Part shown: piece after piece, positions 42,681 to 49,909 of the stretch
Numbering within the stretch: position 1 is the first letter of the stretch
Layout: every line of letters starts with the position of its first letter
Source of the DNA: an uncultured Clostridia bacterium
GTDB taxonomy: Bacteria; Bacillota; Clostridia; Oscillospirales; Acutalibacteraceae
NCBI GenBank assembly: GCA_944385055.1
Contig: CALWVT010000005.1
Coordinates: 1 to 64,000, forward strand
Direction of reading: 5' to 3'
Length of the DNA: 64,000 nt
Position numbers and translations under genes: made by a program
Notes under the pieces: generated by a model
Database searches by the model: none
Told to the model about the DNA's origin: nothing
Seen by the model: the letters and a program-made list of their open reading frames with translations, nothing else

Positions 42681-43530
42681 GGCGGCCCGTTTGCTTTGCG
42701 CGGTGGTGTTCAATCGTTCCCGCAACGATCAGCGCCGTGCCGGCACAGAACAGCACGGGCACCGGCCACCAGAGCTGGCCCGTCTGCGGCAGCTTCCCGC
42801 CGTTTCCGGGCGTGCCCGGCGTGCCGCCGCCCGGATTGCCGGGGCCTGCAGGCGCACCGGGGGTGCCGGGCGTTTCCGGCTGCGAGGATGAACCGGGTGT
42901 TTCGGGCTTTGAGGATGAACCGGGTGTTTCCGGCTTTGAGGACGAGCCGGGTGTTTCCGGTTCCGAGGACGAACCGGGTGTTTCCGGCTTTGAGGACGAG
43001 CCGGGCGTTTCGGGCCTTGACGAGGAACCGGGCGGCGTTGTGGGGTGCGACACGGTTCCCGGCGGTGTCACGGTTATGCCGCCGTCGTCTTTGGGGTTAA
43101 TCTGCGAATTGCCGGACACCTTCACAAGGACCGGCGTCGGCTGGTACGTCGTTGTGCCGATTGTCGTCTGCCGGCCGGTCACAAGATAATACCCCTCTGC
43201 AAGATTGGAAAAGGTCACACGGCCGCCGCTGGTTGTCCCAGTTTGATCGGCGGAAATTCCGTGTTCGTTTACATAATCCCTGAAATGCAGCGCCGCGTTT
43301 TGCTTTGCTTCATTGCTGGCGCTATCATCTGGAATGGAAAGGCCGCTGTTTGCGAAAGGCTCCTTCAGATTCCCACTTTCGTCCGCCACAAAATACAGCG
43401 AAAAGGTGACGCCATCATGGTAAGAAACCGTCAACTGGTTCCCCGCCGCGGCGGCGGGCAGCGCAAACAGTGCGGTCAGCAATAGGCACAGAATGCCGCA
43501 CACAATTTTCGATCCACTCTTTTTTCTCAT
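42670..43530 (-). CDS. LPXTG-anchored surface protein with PETPGSSS stalk
   Basis: 286 residues. A signal peptide (about 1-27, IVCGILCLLLTALFALPAAAA) is followed by a Cna-B/SpaA-like domain ending SNLAEGYYLVTGRQTTIGTTTYQPTPVLV-type strands, then a Pro/Ser-rich stalk with six PETPG units, and a wall-sorting signal LPQTG, hydrophobic helix and basic tail. It is the minor pilin or anchor subunit of the sortase cluster. The ATG at 43530 is chosen because GGGGAG lies 9 nt upstream, rather than 43536. Confidence 0.9.
   Translation of the reverse strand: MRKKSGSKIVCGILCLLLTALFALPAAAAGNQLTVSYHDGVTFSLYFVADESGNLKEPFANSGLSIPDDSASNEAKQNAALHFRDYVNEHGISADQTGTTSGGRVTFSNLAEGYYLVTGRQTTIGTTTYQPTPVLVKVSGNSQINPKDDGGITVTPPGTVSHPTTPPGSSSRPETPGSSSKPETPGSSSEPETPGSSSKPETPGSSSKPETPGSSSQPETPGTPGAPAGPGNPGGGTPGTPGNGGKLPQTGQLWWPVPVLFCAGTALIVAGTIEHHRAKQTGRHGA
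42868..43041 (-). repeat. 27-bp tandem repeat encoding x-PETPG-SSS
   Basis: Six PETPG units separated by SSS plus one variable residue (R, K, E, K, K, Q) give a 27-bp period. The stalk likely spans the cell wall, and copy number may vary between strains. Confidence 0.85.
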
Positions 43531-43562
43531 GTACATTCACTCCCCTAGGGTGCTTTTCCGAT

Positions 43563-44516
43563 TTATCGATACCGGTTTCGCCGCCGGCGCTCCGGGCTGT
43601 CCTCGCAGCGATTGCGGGATTTCTCCGTGGCACGCGCGGGCGGCGGTTTCTCACGCTTTTTCCGGCGCTTTTCGGCGCGGGAATCGAGATAATGGTTTCT
43701 CGGGTCCCGTATCCGGCGGCGCCGCCGGACAGCCCGCACAAGCAGCAGGACCCCCAGCACCATAACCGCCGGCAGCACGCCGCAAAGCACGAGCTCCATC
43801 ATCGAGGGGCCGGTCCCGGCAGGCGGCGTTTCGGCCGCGGCGGGCGTCGGGATGCGGTGGCCGCGCACCAAAAGCCGGTGCGTGTTGATGCCATAGGGCG
43901 TGCACGTGTACAGCGTGACGTAATCCTTGCCCGGCTCAACCTGCAAGGGCTCGATGTCATCGGGCAGGACCGTCAGAATCTGATCGACTTCATACGTCAA
44001 AACGCGGTCGAGGACGGACAGCGTAAACGTATCGCCGGGCTCTAACTGGTCGATGTCCGTAAACATTTTCGCTTTCGTCAGGCCCGTGTGGCCGGTGAGC
44101 ACGCAGTGGGTGCCTTCCCCGCCGGTGGGCAGCGACGTGCCAATCCACCAGCCGCAGCCGGACTGCAGCTCGCGCTCCTCGGTGCCCTGGTAGATCGGCA
44201 GATGGACGTCGATTTTCGGGATGTCGAGATAGCCCATCATGCCGGTGCCGAGCGGGTTTAAAAGCTGCGACGGGTCGAGTGCGTACACCGCGGACGAAAA
44301 GATGCCGTTTTCGGCGACCGTTTCGTTGTAGGCGTCGGCCGCGGCCCACTCGGCGGAATAATCGGCCTTGTCGGGTTTGGCGATGTACGTATACTGCTCG
44401 ATGACCTGTTCGGCCTGCCAGCGGCTGTACAGGTCATAGAACGTCGGGTACAAAAACACGCCGAGACCCACGAGCAGAAGCAGAACGGCCGCAATGGTCA
44501 GGGCTTTTCTCTTCAT
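43563..44516 (-). CDS. Class C (pilin-polymerising) sortase
   Basis: 317 residues. An N-terminal helix, then DYSAEWAAADAYNETVAENGIF and YLDIPKIDVHLPIYQGTEERELQSGCGW, the standard class C opening; catalytic His in LTGHTGLTKAKMFTDID and Cys in VTLYTCTPYGINTHRLLVRGHR. A second helix near 235-258 and a long basic tail (about 260-317) follow, the two-anchor topology of class C. The lid region reads LDP, short of the aromatic residue often found there. It joins pilin monomers through a lysine isopeptide bond. AAGGAG precedes the ATG at 44516. Confidence 0.94.
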   Translation of the reverse strand: MKRKALTIAAVLLLLVGLGVFLYPTFYDLYSRWQAEQVIEQYTYIAKPDKADYSAEWAAADAYNETVAENGIFSSAVYALDPSQLLNPLGTGMMGYLDIPKIDVHLPIYQGTEERELQSGCGWWIGTSLPTGGEGTHCVLTGHTGLTKAKMFTDIDQLEPGDTFTLSVLDRVLTYEVDQILTVLPDDIEPLQVEPGKDYVTLYTCTPYGINTHRLLVRGHRIPTPAAAETPPAGTGPSMMELVLCGVLPAVMVLGVLLLVRAVRRRRRIRDPRNHYLDSRAEKRRKKREKPPPARATEKSRNRCEDSPERRRRNRYR

Positions 44517-44561
44517 AACAGCTCCTTTTTTGGTCAGATGAAACATGCCGGCCTTTCGGCA

Positions 44562-44609
44562 GCAGGGGCTTCGCCGCAGGGCGCAAATCTGCTGCGGCGA
44601 ACCCCCTGC
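44562..44609 (-). other. Stable stem-loop between pilin and sortase genes
   Basis: Arms 44562-44579 and 44592-44609 pair at 17 of 18 positions around a 12-nt loop. There is no T tract on the minus strand, so it is not a normal terminator. In the transcript it would sit in the 190-nt gap between a highly expressed pilin and its sortase, where it could stabilise the upstream mRNA or partly stop transcription. Confidence 0.7.
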
Positions 44610-44705
44610 CGCCGCGCGGCGAACGGGTTTTGGACGTCCGCGCGCGGGGCAGGATTTCAGGTTTTAAGAAAGATCTAAAAACGAGTAATACGTTGTAAGC
44701 AAACT

Positions 44706-45899
44706 TTACGCGCTCTGCTTACGGGACTTGCGGGAAGCAAGGAACACAACCCCCGCCGCAGCGACGATCGCCAGGCCGCCGAACGTGTAGAACATCGTGC
44801 CGGCGCCGCCGGTGGTAGGTGTTTTCGTGTTGGCTACGTTGACATCTACCGTATAATCGGTTCCAGCTGCTTCTTTAGAAACTGTAACAGAAATCGGTTC
44901 ACTTGCACCCGTATAACCGGTTGGCGTTTCGGTTTCGACTAAGTAATAGGTGCCTTCAGCAAGGCCATTGATGGTAACATAGCCATTTGTGCCGGACGAA
45001 CCAGTCCAAATTGGGGTAGCGTCCTGGTTCACGGTCGCTTTGTCATTCGTCACAGTTACATCGTCCGAGCTGTAGAGAGCAAACTGTGCTCCTTGCAAAC
45101 CGGTTGCATTTTCAAGCGAACTATCTTCGCCTACTGTAGATCCATCATATTTGAAGATCTGAATGCCGTAGGTATCGACGGTAACCGTAGATTTCGATGT
45201 CTCCTGCGTCCAAGCGGTGTTTGTATACGCACCTGCAGCGGTTGCATCTTTCAGATTAGCCGTATAAGTAATGACAATCGGCGTCGTGTTGTCGAAATCA
45301 CTATTTTCGATCACTCCAGCCTCCTCTGCTGCTTTCACATCAATCGTGAGGTGGAAGGTGCAGCCATCGGCAGGGGACGCATCAAAAGTAATATGGGAAG
45401 CTAAATCCTTATCATCCTCTGTGCCATTACGATCAAGCGTAACGGTAAAGTCGTTGCTTGCATCAGGCCCCGTAAATTCACTGGCCATTTGATCATGAAT
45501 CGTGATGCTCTCGGTAGCCTGCGTTTTCGGCACATTGGTCGTCAGTTTAAAGGTAACTGTATTGGCATCACCTGTAGCCGTAGAAACTTCCGTAGAATAG
45601 CTTGTTCCGTTATCAACAGAAACCGCTTTTTCAACACTGGGGATATTGGGCTTCTCCGGGGTCGGTGTTGTACCGGGCTCAATGTCTGTTAAGAAATGGC
45701 TAACCTTATCTTTTGGTGCAAGAACATATGTCTGACCATCTTTTTGATAACCAAAATAATATGTTGCACCTCCCTTATCATTTACTTTATAGGAAGATGC
45801 ATTTCCTGCGTAATAGAATGTACGATCTTTTGGTGTTCCGTCATCATTTAAAATGCTTCCATCAACCTTTAAAATTGCATCCTTTAATTCTTCGCTCAT
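44706..45899 (-). CDS. Major pilin, body and wall-sorting signal (separated from its signal peptide by a frame change)
   Basis: 397 residues from an ATG at 45899. It contains an isopeptide-forming D1/D2-like region (VTFKLTTNVPKTQATESITIHD), a SpaA/Cna-B domain (IQIFKYDGSTV ... GLQGAQFALYSSDD ... GLAEGTYYLVETETPTGYTG with the E-box motif) and a C-terminal sorting signal TPTTGG-helix-RKSRKQ. It lacks any signal peptide; that lies in the overlapping upstream frame (45896-46156). Joined, the two give about 480 residues, the usual size of SpaA-type backbone pilins. The 5' part is visibly AT-richer than the rest of the window. Confidence 0.85.
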   Translation of the reverse strand: MSEELKDAILKVDGSILNDDGTPKDRTFYYAGNASSYKVNDKGGATYYFGYQKDGQTYVLAPKDKVSHFLTDIEPGTTPTPEKPNIPSVEKAVSVDNGTSYSTEVSTATGDANTVTFKLTTNVPKTQATESITIHDQMASEFTGPDASNDFTVTLDRNGTEDDKDLASHITFDASPADGCTFHLTIDVKAAEEAGVIENSDFDNTTPIVITYTANLKDATAAGAYTNTAWTQETSKSTVTVDTYGIQIFKYDGSTVGEDSSLENATGLQGAQFALYSSDDVTVTNDKATVNQDATPIWTGSSGTNGYVTINGLAEGTYYLVETETPTGYTGASEPISVTVSKEAAGTDYTVDVNVANTKTPTTGGAGTMFYTFGGLAIVAAAGVVFLASRKSRKQSA

Positions 45900-46156
45900 T
45901 TTCGTTGCGCAAAAACGACTACAAATGATGCTTGTTTTACAATAGCAATGTTATTAACAGGTGCTCCGTAATATGTTCCAGCAGGAACACCCTGATCCTC
46001 TTGATCGAGTGTAATTGTTGTCCATTGTTGATCGCCCTCATACTTATGCAACGCCATATCCCCCTCCGCAAACGCAGAGACGCTCGCAAAGGACAGGACC
46101 AGCGCCACGGTCATCAGTATGGCCAGCAGGCGGCTGGAAAATGTTTTCCGCTTCAT
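45896..46156 (-). CDS. Major pilin, N-terminal fragment with signal peptide
   Basis: 86 residues. Signal peptide MKRKTFSSRLLAILMTVALV and on to SAFAEG, then DMALHKYEGDQQWTTITLD, how SpaA-type pilins begin. The frame ends at 45896 after IVKQASFVVVFAQRK, and the body of the pilin continues in another frame from 45899 (ATGA overlap). AAAAGGAGG precedes the ATG. Either a mutational or sequencing frameshift separates the halves, or the locus switches frame on purpose; the short end without a domain argues that this fragment is not a finished protein. Confidence 0.8.
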   Translation of the reverse strand: MKRKTFSSRLLAILMTVALVLSFASVSAFAEGDMALHKYEGDQQWTTITLDQEDQGVPAGTYYGAPVNNIAIVKQASFVVVFAQRK

Positions 46157-46272
46157 AAACTGTTCCTCCTTTTCATTTTTGAACGGTTCGGGAAAGCGGG
46201 CGCGCCGCTTCCCGTTGGGGCTTTTATGCCCGTTCTTCGTTTTTTGCCGCGGTCCCCCGCGGGTTGGGCCAC
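46153..46272 (-). CDS. Possible 39-residue leader peptide upstream of the pilin
   Basis: A GTG at 46272 has GGAGG 7 nt upstream (46284-46280) and opens a basic 39-codon frame whose TGA overlaps the pilin ATG (ATGA at 46156-46153). No homology is recognised. It could couple translation to the pilin or be chance; the frame stays open further upstream to 46392. Confidence 0.4.
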   Translation of the reverse strand: MAQPAGDRGKKRRTGIKAPTGSGAPAFPNRSKMKRRNSL

Positions 46273-46401
46273 TGTTCGGCCTCCTTTCCCCAGAATCTTC
46301 CTTGTATTCGCGCAAAACGCCGCATACATCCTGTTTTTTCTGCGGAAATTCTGCTTTTGAATACAAATGATTGCATTTACCTCCCATTCCATCCTAGCAC
46401 A

Positions 46402-46422
46402 GACAGAAGGAATATTCTGTCT
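46402..46422 (+). repeat. Left inverted repeat of the invertible element
   Basis: The repeat is itself a dyad: arms GACAGAA and TTCTGTC around a 6-bp asymmetric core GGAATA, plus one T. This is the layout of tyrosine recombinase crossover sites, where two monomers bind the arms and exchange strands at the core. Confidence 0.9.
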
Positions 46423-46618
46423 ACTCCTAGCGGATGCAAAATGAACACATAGGTATTAATTGTGTTTCTGTTTACTTTTCCCATGGAATTTTTGCATACC
46501 CTGCACAGGATCATTCCCGGGCGCCGAGAAAGACAGTAAAGAATTGCATAGGAAATGTTTGGGTTGTAATTCACGAAATTGCAGCCCTATTCGTGCATCA
46601 TTTGGTCAATTTGTGTGG

Positions 46619-46647
46619 TTGCGATTGAAATTTTTGCGTGCTATAAT
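46619..46647 (+). promoter_or_regulatory. Promoter inside the invertible element
   Basis: TTGCGA (46619-46624), 17 bp, TATAAT (46642-46647), start point near 46654, reading right. After inversion it would lie on the minus strand with its start near 46461, about 305 nt before the pilin ATG. No comparable promoter facing left was found in the element or between it and the pilin. Confidence 0.8.
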
Positions 46648-46692
46648 GGGGATAAACCCGTACATCCTTTCTTATGTATGACCGGCATTACC

Positions 46693-46713
46693 AGACAGAA
46701 TATTCCTTCTGTC
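46693..46713 (-). repeat. Right inverted repeat of the invertible element
   Basis: Identical over 21 bp to the left repeat but in opposite orientation. Opposed cores mean recombination inverts the segment and does not delete it. It ends 2 bp before the recombinase stop codon. Confidence 0.9.
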
Positions 46714-46715
46714 CG

Positions 46716-47597
46716 CTAACTGACAAATCCTAGGCGATCGAGCGTCCGGCGGTGCTCCGTGCCCGTCGAAATCAAATAGATGCGCGTCGTCGAAAGGCTG
46801 CTGTGGCCGAGCACGTCCGCGAGCTGCGCGATGTCGTGCGTTGCGTGGTAAAACGTGCGGGCGAACAGATGCCGCAGGTTATGCGGGAAGACTTTTCCCG
46901 GCGCGACGCCGGCCGAAAGGCTCAGCGCCTTCATCTGCTCCCAAATCCATTTGCGCGACATCGGACTTCCGCTTCTGGTGCGAAACACCGCACCGGAGGC
47001 GATTTTTTTGCGCGCGGCGTACGCCATCAATTTGCGGCAGAGCTTGCCGGGCAGCAAAACCGTGCGGATTTTCCCCTTCAAGGAGATTTCGGCCTTGCCG
47101 CGGCGCAAGGCTTCCACCGTGACCGCCCGCACTTCGCTGACGCGGATGCCGGTGCCGCCGATCGTTTCGAGCAATAGCGCCAATCGTTCGTCGCCCTTCT
47201 TGCGCGCGGTGCGCACGAGGCGCAGGTATTCCGCGTACGTCAATTCCCGCGCGTCGTCACAAAACGCGCGCCGCTGCACGCGCAGCGCCTGCACGCGGCA
47301 GTCGTGCCAGCCGAGCATGCCAAACAGCGCGTTGAGCGCCGCGAGCTTGCCATTGACGGTGGCCGCGCGCTGCCCGCGGGAAAGCAGGGCGGCCTTCCAG
47401 GCGGCGGCCGTTTCCCCGCAGACAGGCCTTTCCCCCAGCCACGCCGCGAATTCCCCGGCCGCACGCAGATACTTCTGCACGGTTGCGGCGGCGCGCTCCT
47501 TCGAGCGCAAATAGCGGTGAAAGGCCGTCAAAAAGCTTTTGTCCCACAAATGGGCGGCTCCCTGCGCGGGACGGCCTTGGGATTTTTCAATCTGCAT
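46716..47597 (-). CDS. Tyrosine recombinase (XerC/FimB-like invertase)
   Basis: 293 residues. An N-terminal core-binding domain (about 20-110: FLTAFHRYLRSKERAAATVQKYL) and a catalytic domain with all active residues: Arg152 (GIRVSE), Lys174/176 (LKGK), His239 and Arg242 (HNLRH), His265 (LGHSS) and nucleophile Tyr274 (TRIYL). It should cut and rejoin DNA at the 21-bp repeats next to it. The ATG at 47597 has AGAGGTGG upstream; a GTG at 47606 is an alternative. The gene reads toward the switch and stops 2 bp from the right repeat, so inversion leaves it intact. Confidence 0.95.
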   Translation of the reverse strand: MQIEKSQGRPAQGAAHLWDKSFLTAFHRYLRSKERAAATVQKYLRAAGEFAAWLGERPVCGETAAAWKAALLSRGQRAATVNGKLAALNALFGMLGWHDCRVQALRVQRRAFCDDARELTYAEYLRLVRTARKKGDERLALLLETIGGTGIRVSEVRAVTVEALRRGKAEISLKGKIRTVLLPGKLCRKLMAYAARKKIASGAVFRTRSGSPMSRKWIWEQMKALSLSAGVAPGKVFPHNLRHLFARTFYHATHDIAQLADVLGHSSLSTTRIYLISTGTEHRRTLDRLGFVS

Positions 47598-47687
47598 ACA
47601 ATCCACCTCTTATTTTCTACGCCATATTGTACCGCGCAGAACCGGAGGCTATACAAACCCTTTGCAAAACAAATCGCCGCAAAATAA

Positions 47688-47742
47688 AAAAAGCCCCGCA
47701 GGGAGCGCGTTTGGCGTCCCTGCGGGGCTTTGTTCTCTTTTT
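47688..47742 (-). terminator. Terminator of the metallophosphoesterase gene
   Basis: Stem AAAGCCCCGCAGGGA with TCCCTGCGGGGCTTT; seven T follow on the minus strand. It insulates the recombinase gene from the gene upstream of it, and with GTTCTCTTTTT on the other side it may work both ways. Confidence 0.92.
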
Positions 47743-47779
47743 CGAATATGCAAATTTCAGGAAAGCTTTGCGGGCCCTG

Positions 47780-49618
47780 TCAGGCGTTGCGGACGGTAAA
47801 GAGCTTCTTGCCATCCGCGTAAATGCCGGCCGCGCTGCCGCTCTGCAGCGGGCGCACGCGGTAGACGCCGACTTTCGTTTCCGCATCCCAGGCTTTGACG
47901 AGGTCGACCGTCGCGCCCTGGCTGCCGGCGCAGATGGCGGGCGCCTGGTCCGCCTTCACTTCAAACGTCGTGCCGGCCGCGTCGGACAGCGCAACATCAC
48001 CCGACAGGCTGCACAGGGCTTTTGCCGTGTCGGCCGCAGTCGTCTTCCGGATCGTGAACGCCTCGTCGACGGGCTGGACCGTGCCGTCCATCGTGACCTC
48101 ATACGTCGCGATCGTAAAGCTGTCCGCGTCGTAGTCGATCGTCGAGTAGCACGGCAGCCAGTTCTGGCTGCGCTTATAGATGTAATTCTGCTGCATCGGG
48201 TCGTAGCTGTAGAAAGAGGAGCCGGAGGAGGAGTTTGCGGTTACGTACAGCGTCCCCGTCGGGTCCGTGACCTCGTCGCCGTCCACGACCTGCATCACGT
48301 AGCAGTCATTCTCGTTGAGGTAGCCCTGCTTGGCCGCCTGGCCCTCGGTGTCGCCGTCTTCCGGATACAGCGGGAATTCGGCGCCCGTGTCCTTTTCCAC
48401 GATCGTATTCGTGTCATAGCGGCCCGTTTCGGGGTCCTGCTTTGCGACGAACGCCATATGCGGCTGCGCGTCGCTCTCGAGCAGGTTCGTGCGGCAGTAT
48501 GTATGGCTGTGGCCCTCGAGCACGACGTCGATGTCGTATTGATCAAAGATCGGCGTCAGCTGCGTGCGCTGGAGCATATCGTCGCCGTTGCTCGTGCCGT
48601 ACAGGTCCTGGTGCACCGTGACAATGCGCCACTTCGCGTCCGGGTACGCGGCCAGGGCTTCCTGGATGGCCTTCTCGTGTTCGGCGCAGTTAAAGTCATT
48701 CAGGTTGAGCACCACGAACACGGCTTCCCCGTAAGCGTAATAGTAGTCGCCGCCGGCTTCCGTCTCGCCGTATTCCGTCGCGTTCGGGGTATTGAAGTGG
48801 TAGGAGAAATCCGGGTTGAGCGCGTCATGGTTGCCGATGGTCGCGGCAAACGGCATCGACTGCAGCGCGGTCGCGTTCAGTAAGCCGGCATACTCGTCCT
48901 CTTTCGGCTGGCCGGTCTGCTGGACCTGGTCGCCCGCGCAGACGATCAGGCTCGCGTCCGGGTTCTCGCGCGTCGCAATGTCCAGCGTGCGGTCAAAGTT
49001 AAACGCATCGTTGCGCGCGGCCGTGTTGCCAATGCCGTCCTCTTCCTTGAGTTCCTCGCCGTTTTGGACCTGCATGTTCGAAGCGCCGATCTGCGGGTCG
49101 CCGATAAAGAGCAGGTGGCTTTCGTCGAACGAAGCGGCGGTCTTTACGGGCTTCGGCTCGGTTTCGACGCCATTCTTTTCGATCGTATAATAATAGGTCT
49201 TGCCGGCCTGCAGGCCCGTGACGGTCACGTGGTTATAGAAATAGGGGACATCCGCGGTTAAGCTCTGGTCCACCTCGCCGAACGTGCCGGTAAAGGTCTC
49301 GGCGTTTTCCATTTGTTCGTTGTCCGCCCAATGGAGCACCGGCGTTGCCGGGAAACCGGGTTCGACCTTGCTGTACCAGGCGAAGTTCATCTGCGTCTCG
49401 TCGGCGCCGGGCGCGATGGAAACCTTCTCGTAATCGGACGAAACGTCGCCCCATTCCTTGACCCAGTCTTCCCACGTCGTGTCGGTGATGCTGACCGACG
49501 GGCCGCTCGTGTACTTGCCCGGTGTGCCGCTCGCAAACGACAGCACCGTACTTGCGGAAAGAACCATGGCCGCGGTCAAAATGCCCGCCAGCACACGCTG
49601 ATTTTGCAGTCTCCTCAT
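47780..49618 (-). CDS. Secreted purple acid phosphatase-like metallophosphoesterase
   Basis: 612 residues. Signal peptide about 1-30 (ILTAAMVLSASTVLSFAS). An N-terminal fibronectin-like domain (about 60-165, TVTGLQAGKTYYYTIEKNG) precedes the metallophosphatase core, whose metal ligands are seen in LLFIGDPQIG, VCAGDQVQQTG, ATIGNHDAL, TVHQDL and LEGHSHTYCR. A smaller C-terminal domain follows. This is the purple acid phosphatase-like arrangement; it should release phosphate outside the cell. AGGAGA precedes the ATG at 49618. Monocistronic. The upstream 300 bp to the next terminator shows only a T-rich leader. Confidence 0.93.
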   Translation of the reverse strand: MRRLQNQRVLAGILTAAMVLSASTVLSFASGTPGKYTSGPSVSITDTTWEDWVKEWGDVSSDYEKVSIAPGADETQMNFAWYSKVEPGFPATPVLHWADNEQMENAETFTGTFGEVDQSLTADVPYFYNHVTVTGLQAGKTYYYTIEKNGVETEPKPVKTAASFDESHLLFIGDPQIGASNMQVQNGEELKEEDGIGNTAARNDAFNFDRTLDIATRENPDASLIVCAGDQVQQTGQPKEDEYAGLLNATALQSMPFAATIGNHDALNPDFSYHFNTPNATEYGETEAGGDYYYAYGEAVFVVLNLNDFNCAEHEKAIQEALAAYPDAKWRIVTVHQDLYGTSNGDDMLQRTQLTPIFDQYDIDVVLEGHSHTYCRTNLLESDAQPHMAFVAKQDPETGRYDTNTIVEKDTGAEFPLYPEDGDTEGQAAKQGYLNENDCYVMQVVDGDEVTDPTGTLYVTANSSSGSSFYSYDPMQQNYIYKRSQNWLPCYSTIDYDADSFTIATYEVTMDGTVQPVDEAFTIRKTTAADTAKALCSLSGDVALSDAAGTTFEVKADQAPAICAGSQGATVDLVKAWDAETKVGVYRVRPLQSGSAAGIYADGKKLFTVRNA

Positions 49619-49855
49619 AAAGAAAATCTCCTCTGTTTTCTGATAAAATGATAGGAAAGCGGTGTTTTGCGCCTTTTCTTTCCCGAATGATACCAGCCGG
49701 CTTTGCAGATTTACTTTAGCACAGTGTGCCTTCCAGAAACAAGAGGATTTACAAACTTTTAAAGGAGGTTTAATCCACCGGTAATATTCCGGAAAACCCC
49801 GTTTAAAACGCATCTTTTTCATGAAAAAAGTGGGAACATTCTCCGCCCCTTTCGC

Positions 49856-49909
49856 CGCAAAAAGGCCCGCAAACAGAGGGTATGTTCCCCCTTTTGCGGG
49901 CCTTCTTTT
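49856..49909. terminator. Terminator of the flippase-like gene
   Basis: Arms AAGGCCCGCAAA and TTTGCGGGCCTT; CTTTTTT follows on the plus strand and TTTTTGCGG on the minus strand, directly after the stop at 49910. The minus-strand gene is the likely user. Confidence 0.85.

Larger units (their letters stand above)
46402..46713. mobile_element. Invertible promoter element (phase switch) of the pilus operon
   Basis: A 312-bp segment bounded by perfect 21-bp inverted repeats, containing one strong promoter (46619-46647) and lying between the pilin gene and a tyrosine recombinase gene. Inversion between the repeats would turn the promoter toward the pilus genes. In the given orientation it points right, so the pilus is predicted OFF. 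The element is much AT-richer than the flanks and has no gene of its own. Also inside it is an inverted repeat CACGAA (46572-46577) / TTCGTG (46590-46595), perhaps for an accessory protein. Confidence 0.85.

Noticed and set aside
42868-43041. Repeats considered as a CRISPR array
   Set aside because: Units are in-frame, directly adjacent and encode PETPGSSS; there are no unique spacers or cas genes.
44562-44609. Hairpin considered as a terminator splitting the pilus operon
   Set aside because: There is no T tract on the transcribed strand, so it is listed as a stem-loop only.
46402-46713. Invertible element considered as an integrated cassette or attachment site pair
   Set aside because: The repeats are in opposite orientation, the segment carries no gene, and the recombinase lies outside; this fits inversion rather than integration or excision.
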